From the NCBI RefSeq assembly GCF_000741525.1, contig NZ_JGYP01000002.1:434001-498000 (forward strand): a DNA stretch of 64,000 bases. The letters run 5' to 3'. Below, piece after piece: positions 9,409 through 17,577 of this stretch. The first letter of the stretch is position 1. Every line of letters starts with the position of its first letter. The notes under the pieces are model-generated. The model was not told the DNA's origin. It searched no databases and saw nothing but the letters and a program-made list of their open reading frames with translations. A program made the position numbers and the translations under genes. The stretch comes from Bifidobacterium bohemicum DSM 22767 (lineage in GTDB: Bacteria > Actinomycetota > Actinomycetes > Actinomycetales > Bifidobacteriaceae).

Positions 9409-9435
9409 AAAAAGCCGGCAAATCGACAGACCGGC
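9409..9435 (-). terminator. Rho-independent terminator of the ABC operon
   Basis: On the minus strand GCCGG, a 12-nt loop, then CCGGC followed by five T, just 8 bp after the stop of the ABC ATPase gene. Confidence 0.65.
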
Positions 9436-9442
9436 CGCCCAA

Positions 9443-10072
9443 TCACGACGAAAGACGACCGTCGGCCATGGCGTAGAGACGGTCGGCGATCTGGGTGAGC
9501 TCGCCGTCATGATGGGAGGCGATGACAATGGTCCTGCCCGCGTCCCGTTGTCTGCGCATCTGATCAAGGAAGACGCCGACCGACCGTGCGTCCAGCCCGT
9601 TCGTCGGCTCGTCGAGCAAAATCAGATTCTGATGCTCCATCAACGCCTGCACAATCGCCAGCTTCTGCCTCATACCAAGCGAATACGACTTGACCTTTTG
9701 GTCGCGCGCATCATACAGGTCGAAGCTCTTGAGCAGACGGGTCACCTCGGCCGAATCGAAGGCCCTATTGATGTCCGCGAGATATTTCAGGTTCTGCATC
9801 CCTGTTTCGGAACCGACGAAGCCAGGGTTTTCAATGATGACGCCGATCTTTTCCGGCAGCTTCTCATTGAATACCACGGGCCTGCCGCCTATGCTCACCG
9901 AACCGGAGGTGGGGCGGATGAACCCGCATATGGCACGCAGCAGCATGGTCTTGCCCGAACCGTTGGGACCGACTATGCCATAGATGGCGCCGCGTTCGAA
10001 ACCCACGTTGACCGAACGCAGAATCTCCTTGCCTCTGATGACCTTGGAGTAGTTGCTTACTTGTACATACAT
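9443..10072 (-). CDS. ABC transporter ATP-binding protein
   Basis: 209 residues, a compact ABC ATPase. Walker A is GPNGSGKT (about residues 35-42), the signature is YSLGMRQK, Walker B plus Glu is LILLDEPTNGLD, and the H-loop region is VIASHHDGEL. The start has AAGGAGAG upstream. It is the last gene of a minus-strand locus: secreted peptide, three permeases, then ATPase. A 76-bp gap with a 10-bp-period repeat array separates it from the preceding permease. It most likely powers export of the peptide or immunity against it; the substrate is inferred from context only. Confidence 0.9.
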   Translation of the reverse strand: MYVQVSNYSKVIRGKEILRSVNVGFERGAIYGIVGPNGSGKTMLLRAICGFIRPTSGSVSIGGRPVVFNEKLPEKIGVIIENPGFVGSETGMQNLKYLADINRAFDSAEVTRLLKSFDLYDARDQKVKSYSLGMRQKLAIVQALMEHQNLILLDEPTNGLDARSVGVFLDQMRRQRDAGRTIVIASHHDGELTQIADRLYAMADGRLSS

Positions 10073-10080
10073 GATTCTCT

Positions 10081-10130
10081 CCTTGACTTTTGTTGACGGA
10101 CACTAACTTCTGTTGACTATTGTCGACGAA
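10081..10130. repeat. Five tandem decamers with TTGAC-like cores, in the ABC operon
   Basis: On the plus strand the decamers read CCTTGACTTT, TGTTGACGGA, CACTAACTTC, TGTTGACTAT and TGTCGACGAA. The core (TTGAC, TTGAC, CTAAC, TTGAC, TCGAC) recurs every 10 bp, one helical turn. The array fills most of the gap between the third permease gene and the ribosome site of the ATPase gene. It may be a regulatory binding array or an RNA element; function unknown. Confidence 0.7.
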
Positions 10131-10148
10131 CGCCGCAGGACCGCAGCA

Positions 10149-10844
10149 TCAGTACATTTCGTTCCCGCACAACAGGAACGTATCCAGCACGGCCAGTCCG
10201 ACCACACACAGCAGCAACACTGGTGCCCAATGCGGCACAGAACAGGCGCCCGAGGCAATCAACCAGCCGTCAAATTTTCCAAACGACAGCACCGCCGCGT
10301 AGACCAAGGCCGCCGCCAGATACCCCATCACGGCGCTGCCCAGCAGGTGGCCCGCACCAACAATCAGCATCAACAACAGCAACACCCCCGCCGCGCAAAC
10401 CGCACCCGGCAGCTGCGAGCGTAATGAGGTGTCACCACGCAGGGCAAACGTCGCCACGAGCTGGACGACCGTAAACATCACGCAATAGGCCACAGCCGAG
10501 GCCAGATACAGAAGGAAGTGCGCGACACCACGCCTCTTGCGCACATAGACCATCGGCTCGGCCGCCATGAGGTAGCGCGAGAAACGCCCCAACGGCAACG
10601 CCAGTCCGAAAGCCATGAACATCACCGAAGAGACATTGAACGGCAGGTTGGCGATATTCGGGTCGTCACTGACGCGAAACATGCCGAAGAAAACATGCGG
10701 GTCGAAGGCACCGTAAGCGATGAAATCGCTATGCACCAGTTGCGTGAACACCAGGGCGTAGACCAGCGCCACGAGGACATGCAGCCCGGCTTTGTCTCGC
10801 AGCGACTGGAGCAGGTACCGAATATCATGCAACATGAGCCTCAC
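10149..10844 (-). CDS. ABC transporter permease-like membrane protein (third in operon)
   Basis: 231 residues from GTG at 10844, which overlaps the stop of the upstream permease gene by 3 bp (GTGA); an ATG at 10835 is the alternative. About six hydrophobic segments, with no recognised catalytic motif. It resembles the integral-membrane subunits found next to small ABC ATPases in bacteriocin-type export or immunity loci. Role inferred from hydrophobicity and operon position. Confidence 0.7.
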   Translation of the reverse strand: MRLMLHDIRYLLQSLRDKAGLHVLVALVYALVFTQLVHSDFIAYGAFDPHVFFGMFRVSDDPNIANLPFNVSSVMFMAFGLALPLGRFSRYLMAAEPMVYVRKRRGVAHFLLYLASAVAYCVMFTVVQLVATFALRGDTSLRSQLPGAVCAAGVLLLLMLIVGAGHLLGSAVMGYLAAALVYAAVLSFGKFDGWLIASGACSVPHWAPVLLLCVVGLAVLDTFLLCGNEMY

Positions 10845-11536
10845 CCCTCAAGATGATCGAACCGCGAGAATGCGAACAGGTCGGCCGCGACCACGACGAT
10901 AAGAAACCCTACGAACGGCACGACCTGGTTGACAACGACCACGGGCCAGTCATCGCCAATGGGATACCAGAAGAAGTACAGATATCTCGAAACCGTGCCG
11001 GCAAAAGCCGTCAGCACCCAGTTGCCCAAGGTGAATACGGCCAGCAACACGGCAACGGCCACCGGCCAACGCACCCCCAGCGTGACCACCAATACGGCGA
11101 CCAGGGAAACCGACAGACACATCATGAACACACGAACAGCCAGAACGAGCAACATATGCGGCATACCCTGAAGCACTTTAGGCCCATACACCAACGGCAT
11201 GGTGACCCCGAAAACCGCGGTGCCGATCAACGTGCATCCAGCAACCACCAATACGAGCCATGCGAGGTTGGTGGCGAAAATGGAACGCGTCGACCGACGG
11301 GCAAGCAACAAGGCGGTAGGTTGGCAGCTGCCGACGAACAGGAGGATCAAGCACATCGGCAACAGGGCTCGCGTCGAGGTCTCCGTAAGCATCTGGTTGT
11401 ACGACACCATAGCGGAGGGCCAACGTTGCAGACATGAGGAGATGGTATACAAAATCGAAACAACCAGCATGGCCGCCATCATCCACCTCACGCTCTTCGA
11501 ATGACGCTTCATCCCCGAACACACGTCACGCATCAT
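10841..11536 (-). CDS. ABC transporter permease-like membrane protein (second in operon)
   Basis: About 231 residues from ATG at 11536 (MMRDVCSGMKRHSK); the ATG at 11533 is equally possible. The frame extends a little upstream, but this start overlaps the preceding gene by only 11 bp. About six transmembrane stretches. The stop overlaps the next gene's GTG, so the permeases are translationally coupled. No family assigned beyond ABC-2-like permease. Confidence 0.7.
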   Translation of the reverse strand: MMRDVCSGMKRHSKSVRWMMAAMLVVSILYTISSCLQRWPSAMVSYNQMLTETSTRALLPMCLILLFVGSCQPTALLLARRSTRSIFATNLAWLVLVVAGCTLIGTAVFGVTMPLVYGPKVLQGMPHMLLVLAVRVFMMCLSVSLVAVLVVTLGVRWPVAVAVLLAVFTLGNWVLTAFAGTVSRYLYFFWYPIGDDWPVVVVNQVVPFVGFLIVVVAADLFAFSRFDHLEG

Positions 11537-12383
11537 CACGACGCTTTTTGAGGACGGCCAATACCACCACAATGGTCCCCGGAAGCACCACGGCCTTCAT
11601 CAAACTTGGTATGAACGCGCCATTGACAGTCATTAACGCGACATACAGAAACTCCATATACGACAGATCTAAGTCATACGGCAGCAGTCCGCCAGAAATC
11701 TCAGGCGCATACCACGCTATGAGGAACAGCACAAAGGGAACCAACAACTCGACATGCTTGTACCTGCTGAAGAACGAGGCTCCTACGGCAATATCGGCCA
11801 ACAGACCCGCCACGACAAACACCGACAGAAAGACCAGCACCACGAGCAACGGCTGACTGAATTTGTAAAGCGGATAGGCCCAGTTGTGCTCTTCAATCAA
11901 AACATAGCTCATCGCCTTCTTGCCGTTTGGATTACTGATCACAGTGGAACGGCCAGAGATAAAGGACATATGTGGCGCTTTGGCTACGGCAAACACCAAG
12001 TTGATCAGCAACGGCGAAACACCGGCAAGCCCGCCTAAAATGAAGCCCGAACACAGCGAGGTGTTCAGAAGCGACGAGCGAGAAGGCCGGGGCTCAAGCT
12101 CACGGAGCCTGCCGCTGAACTTCTCCCGCGCGAACACGCTGCCCCCAAGCAGCGCCGCCACGATTGGCAACAGGTACATATACAGTATGCTCCCATTGCC
12201 ATCCTGCGAAAACAGCATCATATACTTAAGAAACGTCGGTGCACTATCAGTGACATAAAAACCAGCATGATAGGCCGTCCAATACTCCGTCCAAGTCAGA
12301 AAGACACCTATGGCCAACACCGCCGGCACTCTCCAGCTGGACAACGCCGACAGGAGCTGACACTTTAACAACCTACGATTCAC
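11526..12383 (-). CDS. ABC transporter permease-like membrane protein (first in operon)
   Basis: 285 residues from GTG at 12383, preceded by AGGAGGG eight bases upstream. Around six hydrophobic segments, with a short charged region LRELEPRPSRSS after the second, as in ABC-2-type exporters. It follows the interrupted secreted-peptide gene by 80 bp and overlaps the next permease gene. Confidence 0.75.
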   Translation of the reverse strand: MNRRLLKCQLLSALSSWRVPAVLAIGVFLTWTEYWTAYHAGFYVTDSAPTFLKYMMLFSQDGNGSILYMYLLPIVAALLGGSVFAREKFSGRLRELEPRPSRSSLLNTSLCSGFILGGLAGVSPLLINLVFAVAKAPHMSFISGRSTVISNPNGKKAMSYVLIEEHNWAYPLYKFSQPLLVVLVFLSVFVVAGLLADIAVGASFFSRYKHVELLVPFVLFLIAWYAPEISGGLLPYDLDLSYMEFLYVALMTVNGAFIPSLMKAVVLPGTIVVVLAVLKKRRDDA

Positions 12384-12463
12384 CTGCTCACCCTCCTAGT
12401 TCCAACACGAATATGTGGCGCAACTAAGCAAATGCCACGCCACATCTCCTACGTCACAGCGGA

Positions 12464-12871
12464 TCAGATGCTATCCGGACTCCACACGCCACTAGAAGTG
12501 CCACCCTTGCCGCTGTTGGACTGTATGCGCAGATGAATCGTCGGCTTACCCCATTCATAGGCATACTGCGAAATCAGACCCGATTGGTTGGCCCTTAAAT
12601 AGGCTGTGGATGAATGAACATCATCATTGTGGTACCCCAAGGCCCAGGCCCGAATAACACCGTCCCCAACCCTGACGGAATCAGTCCTGATATAGGCGGA
12701 TGACGCATTCCACTTCGTCCGATTCGGCGTATCCTGCGTGTTCCAGCCGGCTAACCGTACGCTTCATCCACTGTCACTGCTATTATTGGCCATGGCAGGG
12801 GTCGCGAAGCAGAACAACGATGCCGCAGCAGCCACCACAGCGATGCCTTTTCTCTTGAGACTCATCATCAT
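12464..12871 (-). pseudogene. Secreted bacteriocin-like peptide (DUF2712-like), interrupted by in-frame TGA
   Basis: From ATG at 12871, behind a strong AGGAGGTCG ribosome site, 136 codons including the final TGA at 12464-12466. Codons 1-28 encode a clear signal peptide (MMMSLKRKGIAVVAAAASLF, ending ATPAMA). Codon 36 is TGA (12764-12766), right after NNSSDSG. The same frame then stays open for 99 codons and encodes a plausible mature domain, with TKWNASSAYIRTDS, HLRIQSNSG and the end SGVWSPDSI. The pattern (NxSSAY segments, final SGxW) resembles DUF2712-type small secreted proteins linked to ABC exporters; this family call is by eye. The operon of permeases and ATPase follows. The TGA probably replaces CGA (Arg) or TGG (Trp). 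Confidence 0.6.
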
Positions 12872-13133
12872 TGATCGACCTCCTCATCTCATGAAGCTCG
12901 CCTCGAGGAATTCGAACCTACACAACTTTGTATAAAAGCTTCACGCCTTATCCTACATGATGGGATTCGCAGGGTCAAGTCCATCATCAACAGCCATACA
13001 ACCTCCTGCCACTGACCAGATCGAGCGGACCAAAGCAGCCCACTGAGAGCAATGCCGTCTTTGGAAGCCCCGTCGCCCTCGCAATTTCATCGTACATCCT
13101 ATAATAATCAGACTGGCAGGTATTGTTGTGGGT

Positions 13134-14417
13134 ATGGATTTCGGACAACAGACTTTGAGCACGCAGACGCAGGACGGACCAAGACCGCTTGACCAGCTGC
13201 CGCAGTTGGCACGCGACACCACCGCGGAAAACCCGTGGCCGGTGAGCGTGGTCAGTCAGAAGTACCATGATGCCGTCTCGCGCTGGCCGGCTTCGTGGGT
13301 TGAAGGGCAGATCGTCGAAATCAACATGCGCCGCGCGACTTCGGGCTATATCACCCTGCGCGACAGCTTTGAGGACATCTCCATTTCGGTGATGGGCTTT
13401 CGCAATTTCGTCAGTCTCGCCAGGAACTTCCATCAGGGCGACCGCGTGGTGATCCACGGACGGCCGGATGTGTGGATAAAGGCCACACGCCTGAGCTTCG
13501 TGGCCGACGACATACGCCGCATCGGCGCCGGGGATCTCAAGGCACAGATTGACGAACTGCGCAAGAAGCTCAAGGGCGAGGGGCTTTTCGACCAGGAGAA
13601 TAAGGTGCCGCTACCGGAGTTTCCCGCCTGCATCGGGCTGATCTGCGCACCGCAGGCACGGGCGGAGGGCGACGTCATCACGAACGTGAATCTGCGTTGG
13701 CCGGCCGTCGACTTCAAGGTGGTGCATGCCCACGTCCAAGGCTCGCAATGCCCTTCCGACGTAATCGCCGCAATCAACAAGCTCGACGCCGACCCCGACG
13801 TGGACGTGATTATCGTGGCGCGTGGCGGCGGCAGTTTCGAGGATCTCATCGGATTCTCCGACGAAGGCGTGGTGCGTGCCACGGCCGCCTGCGCAACCCC
13901 GATCATTTCGGCCGTAGGTCACGAGGACGATTGGACGCTGATCGACTTGGCGGCCGATCTGCGCGCCTCCACCCCCACTGACGCGGCGAAGAAGGTCGTG
14001 CCCGATATCCGTGAGCAATGGCAACTCATCGAAAACGCCTGGGGGCAGATTCAGATGCGCGTAAGCACGAAACTGCAGAGCGAGGAGCAGCTCATCGAGG
14101 GGTATGCGAATCGACCAAGCCTGACCCACCCCGAAACGATGCTCGAACCCCACGAACGCTTTGTCGCCGATGCCGAACAACGTATGCGACTGGGACTTAC
14201 ACGCATTGTCGACGACGCTGGACTCACGGTTGAGAAACTGCATGCCACGCTCACGGCCCTGAGCCCGCAGTCAACGCTGGATCGGGGCTACGCCGTGGTG
14301 CAAGGCGCCGACGGTCATGTCATTGACGACGCATCCGCGCTTAGCGTCGGGGATCGGCTGACGGTGACGCTCAAGCACGGAGAAGTCGTTTCGAACGTCA
14401 CGGAAATCGAACAATAA
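13134..14417 (+). CDS. xseA: Exodeoxyribonuclease VII large subunit
   Basis: 427 residues from ATG at 13134; a GTG two codons earlier is possible. An N-terminal OB-fold runs over about residues 35-135 (NPWPVSVVSQKYHDAV through SFVADDIRRIG). The central catalytic region has VIIVARGGGSFEDLIGF and SAVGHEDDWTLIDLAADLRA. A helical region and the C-terminal motif LDRGYAVVQ follow. Degrades single-stranded DNA to oligonucleotides as a complex with XseB, which lies 54 bp downstream. TATAAT at 13100-13105 is a possible -10 element. Confidence 0.95.
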   Translation: MDFGQQTLSTQTQDGPRPLDQLPQLARDTTAENPWPVSVVSQKYHDAVSRWPASWVEGQIVEINMRRATSGYITLRDSFEDISISVMGFRNFVSLARNFHQGDRVVIHGRPDVWIKATRLSFVADDIRRIGAGDLKAQIDELRKKLKGEGLFDQENKVPLPEFPACIGLICAPQARAEGDVITNVNLRWPAVDFKVVHAHVQGSQCPSDVIAAINKLDADPDVDVIIVARGGGSFEDLIGFSDEGVVRATAACATPIISAVGHEDDWTLIDLAADLRASTPTDAAKKVVPDIREQWQLIENAWGQIQMRVSTKLQSEEQLIEGYANRPSLTHPETMLEPHERFVADAEQRMRLGLTRIVDDAGLTVEKLHATLTALSPQSTLDRGYAVVQGADGHVIDDASALSVGDRLTVTLKHGEVVSNVTEIEQ

Positions 14418-14471
14418 CCAGCAAACGAGAACACACAATATAATTTGAAGTTTCCAGGAAAGGACCGCAGC

Positions 14472-14783
14472 ATGAGCGACAAGACCAATAACGAAACCGG
14501 CAACGAAAACGACATCGCAGCTTCCAGCTTGACCGATAAGGAGCGCGACGAAATCGCACAACTGCCATACGAGCAGGCTCGCGACCGCCTTATCAAGGCC
14601 GTTCAGGCACTGGAAGCCGGCGGTTTGAGCCTCGACCAGTCGATGCGTCAGTGGGAAATCGGAGAAGCTCTGGCCAAGCGCGCACAAAGCCTGCTCGCCG
14701 ACGTACGCGCCAAGTTGGAAAACGCCCAGGCCCAACAGGAATCGACGGCCGCCACGGCAGGAACGCAGTCGAATCTCGAGTGA
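14472..14783 (+). CDS. xseB: Exodeoxyribonuclease VII small subunit
   Basis: 103 residues from ATG at 14472 (MSDKTNNETG) with AGGAAAGGA upstream; the frame extends 9 codons further without merit. The conserved core is LPYEQARDRLIKAVQALEAG followed by GLSLDQSMRQWEIGEALAKR, typical of XseB. An acidic, low-complexity N-terminus and a Gln/Ala-rich tail flank it. Coupled with xseA. Confidence 0.93.
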   Translation: MSDKTNNETGNENDIAASSLTDKERDEIAQLPYEQARDRLIKAVQALEAGGLSLDQSMRQWEIGEALAKRAQSLLADVRAKLENAQAQQESTAATAGTQSNLE

Positions 14784-14816
14784 CGACGAATAACGCAAAA
14801 ATCGCCGCACTGAAAC

Positions 14817-14856
14817 AATGCGGGGTTCCGGCCGACTACGGTCAGAATCCCGCATT
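14817..14856. terminator. Hairpin between xseB and the convergent small gene
   Basis: AATGCGGG (14817-14824) pairs with CCCGCATT (14849-14856) over a 24-nt loop, between two convergent genes. No strong T-run, so a bidirectional terminator is likely but not certain. Confidence 0.45.
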
Positions 14857-14873
14857 GAGTTCATTGAGGGTAT

Positions 14874-15077
14874 TTACTTGTTAAAATACTTCTCAACGAC
14901 TTGCTCAACCGTTTCGCCATTGAGTTCGGCAGCTTCGCTCTCAGCCTGGAACAAGTCACTGAGCATCATATCAGCCTGCTCAAGATTCAAGTCAACACCA
15001 TTCTCCTTGGCAACCTCAATCACTTCGGAAATCGTAGTGACCTTCCTAAGCTTATCAGCCAACGCCTTTACATCCAT
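14874..15077 (-). CDS. Small acidic helical protein, Nif11-leader-like, function unknown
   Basis: 67 residues from ATG at 15077 with AGGAGTG upstream. Two predicted amphipathic helices: MDVKALADKLRKVTTISEV, then IEVAKENGVDLNLEQADMML. The rest is acidic and ends VVEKYFNK. The AKENGVDLNLEQA pattern recalls Nif11-like leader peptides of RiPP precursors, but there is no GG/GA cleavage site, no Cys/Ser/Thr-rich core and no modification enzyme nearby. A free-standing regulatory or structural small protein is equally possible. Confidence 0.6.
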   Translation of the reverse strand: MDVKALADKLRKVTTISEVIEVAKENGVDLNLEQADMMLSDLFQAESEAAELNGETVEQVVEKYFNK

Positions 15078-15261
15078 GTGTACACTCCTATCGTGAACAT
15101 CAAATAGAATCTACTTACATCATCCATTTTAGTCGTTTGCCATCACAAACCGCAGCAGAAATTAGCATACGGCGTTTATGGCGAAATGTCAGGGTTCTTG
15201 ACGACACAGCAACTTGAACCACGACGACATTATCGGACACAACCAGTCCAGGCGTGCGCCA

Positions 15262-16344
15262 TCAAGTCTCAGACACCGCAATCGTGGCCAAAAGCGCGGC
15301 ATGATCCGAACCTTCAAGCGGAACCGAACGCACCTGCCCTACCATGAGCCCTTGATCGACCAACACATGATCAATGCCCACCACGCGGGGCACATACGCT
15401 ATGTTGTCCGGCCACGTCCAAACGAAACCATGCCCGGAGGCCATGGCGGCATCCTGAAAACGGGTTCCCAAGATATTGCGGAACGCCGTGTGATCGGTGG
15501 TCGCATTGAAATCGCCCATCAACACCATGCGTCTATCGGTTTTCGAGCGCATCATCGCCACTTCGTCAAGCGACCGACGCCAACGACCCCACCGTCCCGG
15601 CTTGGGCGAAGTCGTGTGAACGGACACGAAACGCAGGGAAGTACGCCCCCCATCAAAGGCGATGGAACCACCTGGCATGAACGATGCCGACGAGTCAACA
15701 TCATCATCAGAAGGCGAATCGATGGGCGAGGCGGCGAACAGGCCGTTGCCATACTTGCCGTCGGACGAGGCAACTTGAGAATACGGCAGATACTGGTCGA
15801 TGCCGGCCGCTTCTAAAGCGCGAATGAAACCGGGCGTCGTCTCCTGCAATGCCAGAACCTCCACCCGTTCGTCGCGGACAAGGTCAACAATTGACTGCGG
15901 ATCGGCACGACCCTTATACACATTCGCCGTCATCACACGGGCATACGAATCCGATTTGTCGGAATGAGGCCGAGCTTCGGCTTCAAGCGCGGACTGCGGA
16001 AGACTCTGCGACGGGGTCACATATGGCGCCTGCCACCAACACTGCAATGCGATGCTCAATAAGGCGACCAGCGCGGCGAACCATCTCCTCGACGCCAAGG
16101 ACAACAGGAGACCGACAACGGCCACCAACACGAACCAGACGGTGAACGCGGCGACAATGGGCACATAAGGCAATGATTGCAATTCCTCGGGCAGCACCCT
16201 CGAAAGCGTGCCAATCAGCGCCAACACCACGCACAACCAGGCCAAAAGACCGAGAATCACGCGCAGGAAACCCGATTGGCTTCTGCTCTTTTCACGTTTC
16301 TTGCCTCGGTTCTTCTTACGAGACTTGGCAGTGCCTTTGCCCAT
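15262..16344 (-). CDS. Membrane-anchored endonuclease/exonuclease/phosphatase family protein
   Basis: 360 residues from ATG at 16344 with GGGAGGA upstream. A very basic N-terminus (KSRKKNRGKKREKSR) is followed by three transmembrane segments (about residues 26-105). The EEP domain follows: VMTANVYKG, VLALQETTPGF, LMGDFNATTDH, GIDHVLVD and GSDHAALLATI mark the metal-binding and catalytic sites. With three membrane spans the catalytic domain is probably outside the cell. Substrate (nucleic acid, phospholipid or sugar phosphate) cannot be told from sequence. A short 9-bp tandem repeat lies in its leader. Confidence 0.85.
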   Translation of the reverse strand: MGKGTAKSRKKNRGKKREKSRSQSGFLRVILGLLAWLCVVLALIGTLSRVLPEELQSLPYVPIVAAFTVWFVLVAVVGLLLSLASRRWFAALVALLSIALQCWWQAPYVTPSQSLPQSALEAEARPHSDKSDSYARVMTANVYKGRADPQSIVDLVRDERVEVLALQETTPGFIRALEAAGIDQYLPYSQVASSDGKYGNGLFAASPIDSPSDDDVDSSASFMPGGSIAFDGGRTSLRFVSVHTTSPKPGRWGRWRRSLDEVAMMRSKTDRRMVLMGDFNATTDHTAFRNILGTRFQDAAMASGHGFVWTWPDNIAYVPRVVGIDHVLVDQGLMVGQVRSVPLEGSDHAALLATIAVSET

Positions 16345-16366
16345 GAATCCTCCCGGGTCGGCTATG

Positions 16367-16390
16367 TGATTGAGTTGATTGAGTTGATTG
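16367..16390. repeat. 9-bp tandem repeat (TGATTGAGT), about 2.7 copies
   Basis: TGATTGAGT, TGATTGAGT, then TGATTG in the leader about 25 bp upstream of the EEP gene start. Function unknown. Confidence 0.8.
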
Positions 16391-16506
16391 CAGCCGTGTC
16401 TGCTACAACGAAACCGACAACAGGTGCACTACGCACCGCAACAGAACGATGCCGCCATAGACGGCGACATCCACCGCGGTGCCTACCCCAACTGCCCTAC
16501 TGGCAA

Positions 16507-17274
16507 TCAGGGCATCCGAGTGCCCTTGAAATATAGATAATTGACGAAATCACGCGGATACTTCGTGCCGGATTGCACATTGGCAAACATGAGCACCGCC
16601 TCGCGAGGCAGTCTCCTTTCGCCCCATACTATTGAATTCGCAAGGCGAAGTCCCCTGGCTCCGGCCGGATCGTCAGCCTGGCGACCATTTTTATCAAGCA
16701 ATGCCCCCTGCTTCGCCAACGTTACAAGCTCGTCATGGTCAAGCACCTCGCCAGGAGCACTCACCAGTCCTCGCCTGACGAGCTGGACGAACGTCTTGCG
16801 ATCGGCCACCATCATATTGATCTGCCCGGCTGAAACGCGCGCGAGAATCTGCGGGGAACTATCGCCATATCCTCCGGAAATATCCGCGGAAGCGTTGACT
16901 TCAACCAATCTGTCATCCCATATATGCTCATGCCGAGCGAAATCACGACCCAGAGCTTTTAACCCCTCAGCATCCCGAGTCATGCCGAAACCTTGGATCG
17001 CGAACACCGGATCCGGCGGCTTGGTGACGTACGTGACCACCACGGCCGCCACCACGCCAATCGTAACGACGACGGCCACCAAACCAAGCAAAAAATGCTC
17101 GACGAAAAACATCCAACGTTGCCGGCCATGCAACCCTCGCAACGTCGTCCACATGGACTGCTCAGCATAAACGTTGGGCGCGGCAAGACCTGCGACCGCA
17201 GCTTTCTGATCGGCGCTCAAAGCAACGTCGTGATTGGCCTCATCCGACCTTTTCATACCCGCCCGATCGACCAT
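16507..17274 (-). CDS. Hypothetical protein with one transmembrane segment and extracytoplasmic domain
   Basis: 255 residues from ATG at 17274, which gives good spacing to GGAGG; GTG and ATG one and two codons earlier are alternatives. A cytoplasmic N-terminus of about 60 residues is followed by one transmembrane helix (FFVEHFLLGLVAVVVTIGVV, extended with Val/Ala). An exported domain of about 165 residues follows, with no cysteines and ending NYLYFKGTRMP. Motifs such as SAGQINMMVADRKTF recall the ligand-contact region of solute-binding folds, but this is not enough for a family call. It lies between tRNA-Arg and the EEP gene. Confidence 0.65.
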   Translation of the reverse strand: MVDRAGMKRSDEANHDVALSADQKAAVAGLAAPNVYAEQSMWTTLRGLHGRQRWMFFVEHFLLGLVAVVVTIGVVAAVVVTYVTKPPDPVFAIQGFGMTRDAEGLKALGRDFARHEHIWDDRLVEVNASADISGGYGDSSPQILARVSAGQINMMVADRKTFVQLVRRGLVSAPGEVLDHDELVTLAKQGALLDKNGRQADDPAGARGLRLANSIVWGERRLPREAVLMFANVQSGTKYPRDFVNYLYFKGTRMP

Positions 17275-17439
17275 CATCACCTCCGCTCACCTTGATCTAC
17301 GCTACGGAGAATCAGCGTATACAAACTATTGCGGCCCGACCGCCGAAGCGGCTTAAAACCAACCAATTCGCCACACCAGGCCGCATATGGCGCGAACGAG
17401 CCGCATGCTGCCATGCGACCCGGATGGGTAAAGGAAGCG

Positions 17440-17512
17440 TGCCCGGAATCAGATTCGAACTGACGACACCCGCTTTAGGAGAGCGGTGCTCTATCCCCTG
17501 AGCTACCCGGGC
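17440..17512 (-). tRNA. tRNA-Arg (anticodon CCU)
   Basis: 73 nt on the minus strand. The acceptor stem GCCCGGG pairs with TCCGGGC, discriminator A. The D arm contains AGCTCAGGGGATAGAGCA. The anticodon loop CTCCTAA gives anticodon CCT, reading AGG. The T loop is TTCGAAT. CCA is not encoded. Confidence 0.95.
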
Positions 17513-17577
17513 AACAAACCACATTGTACACGGCGGCCCCGCCAGTACACACCGAAGCGGTCTCGACCGAGAATCGC

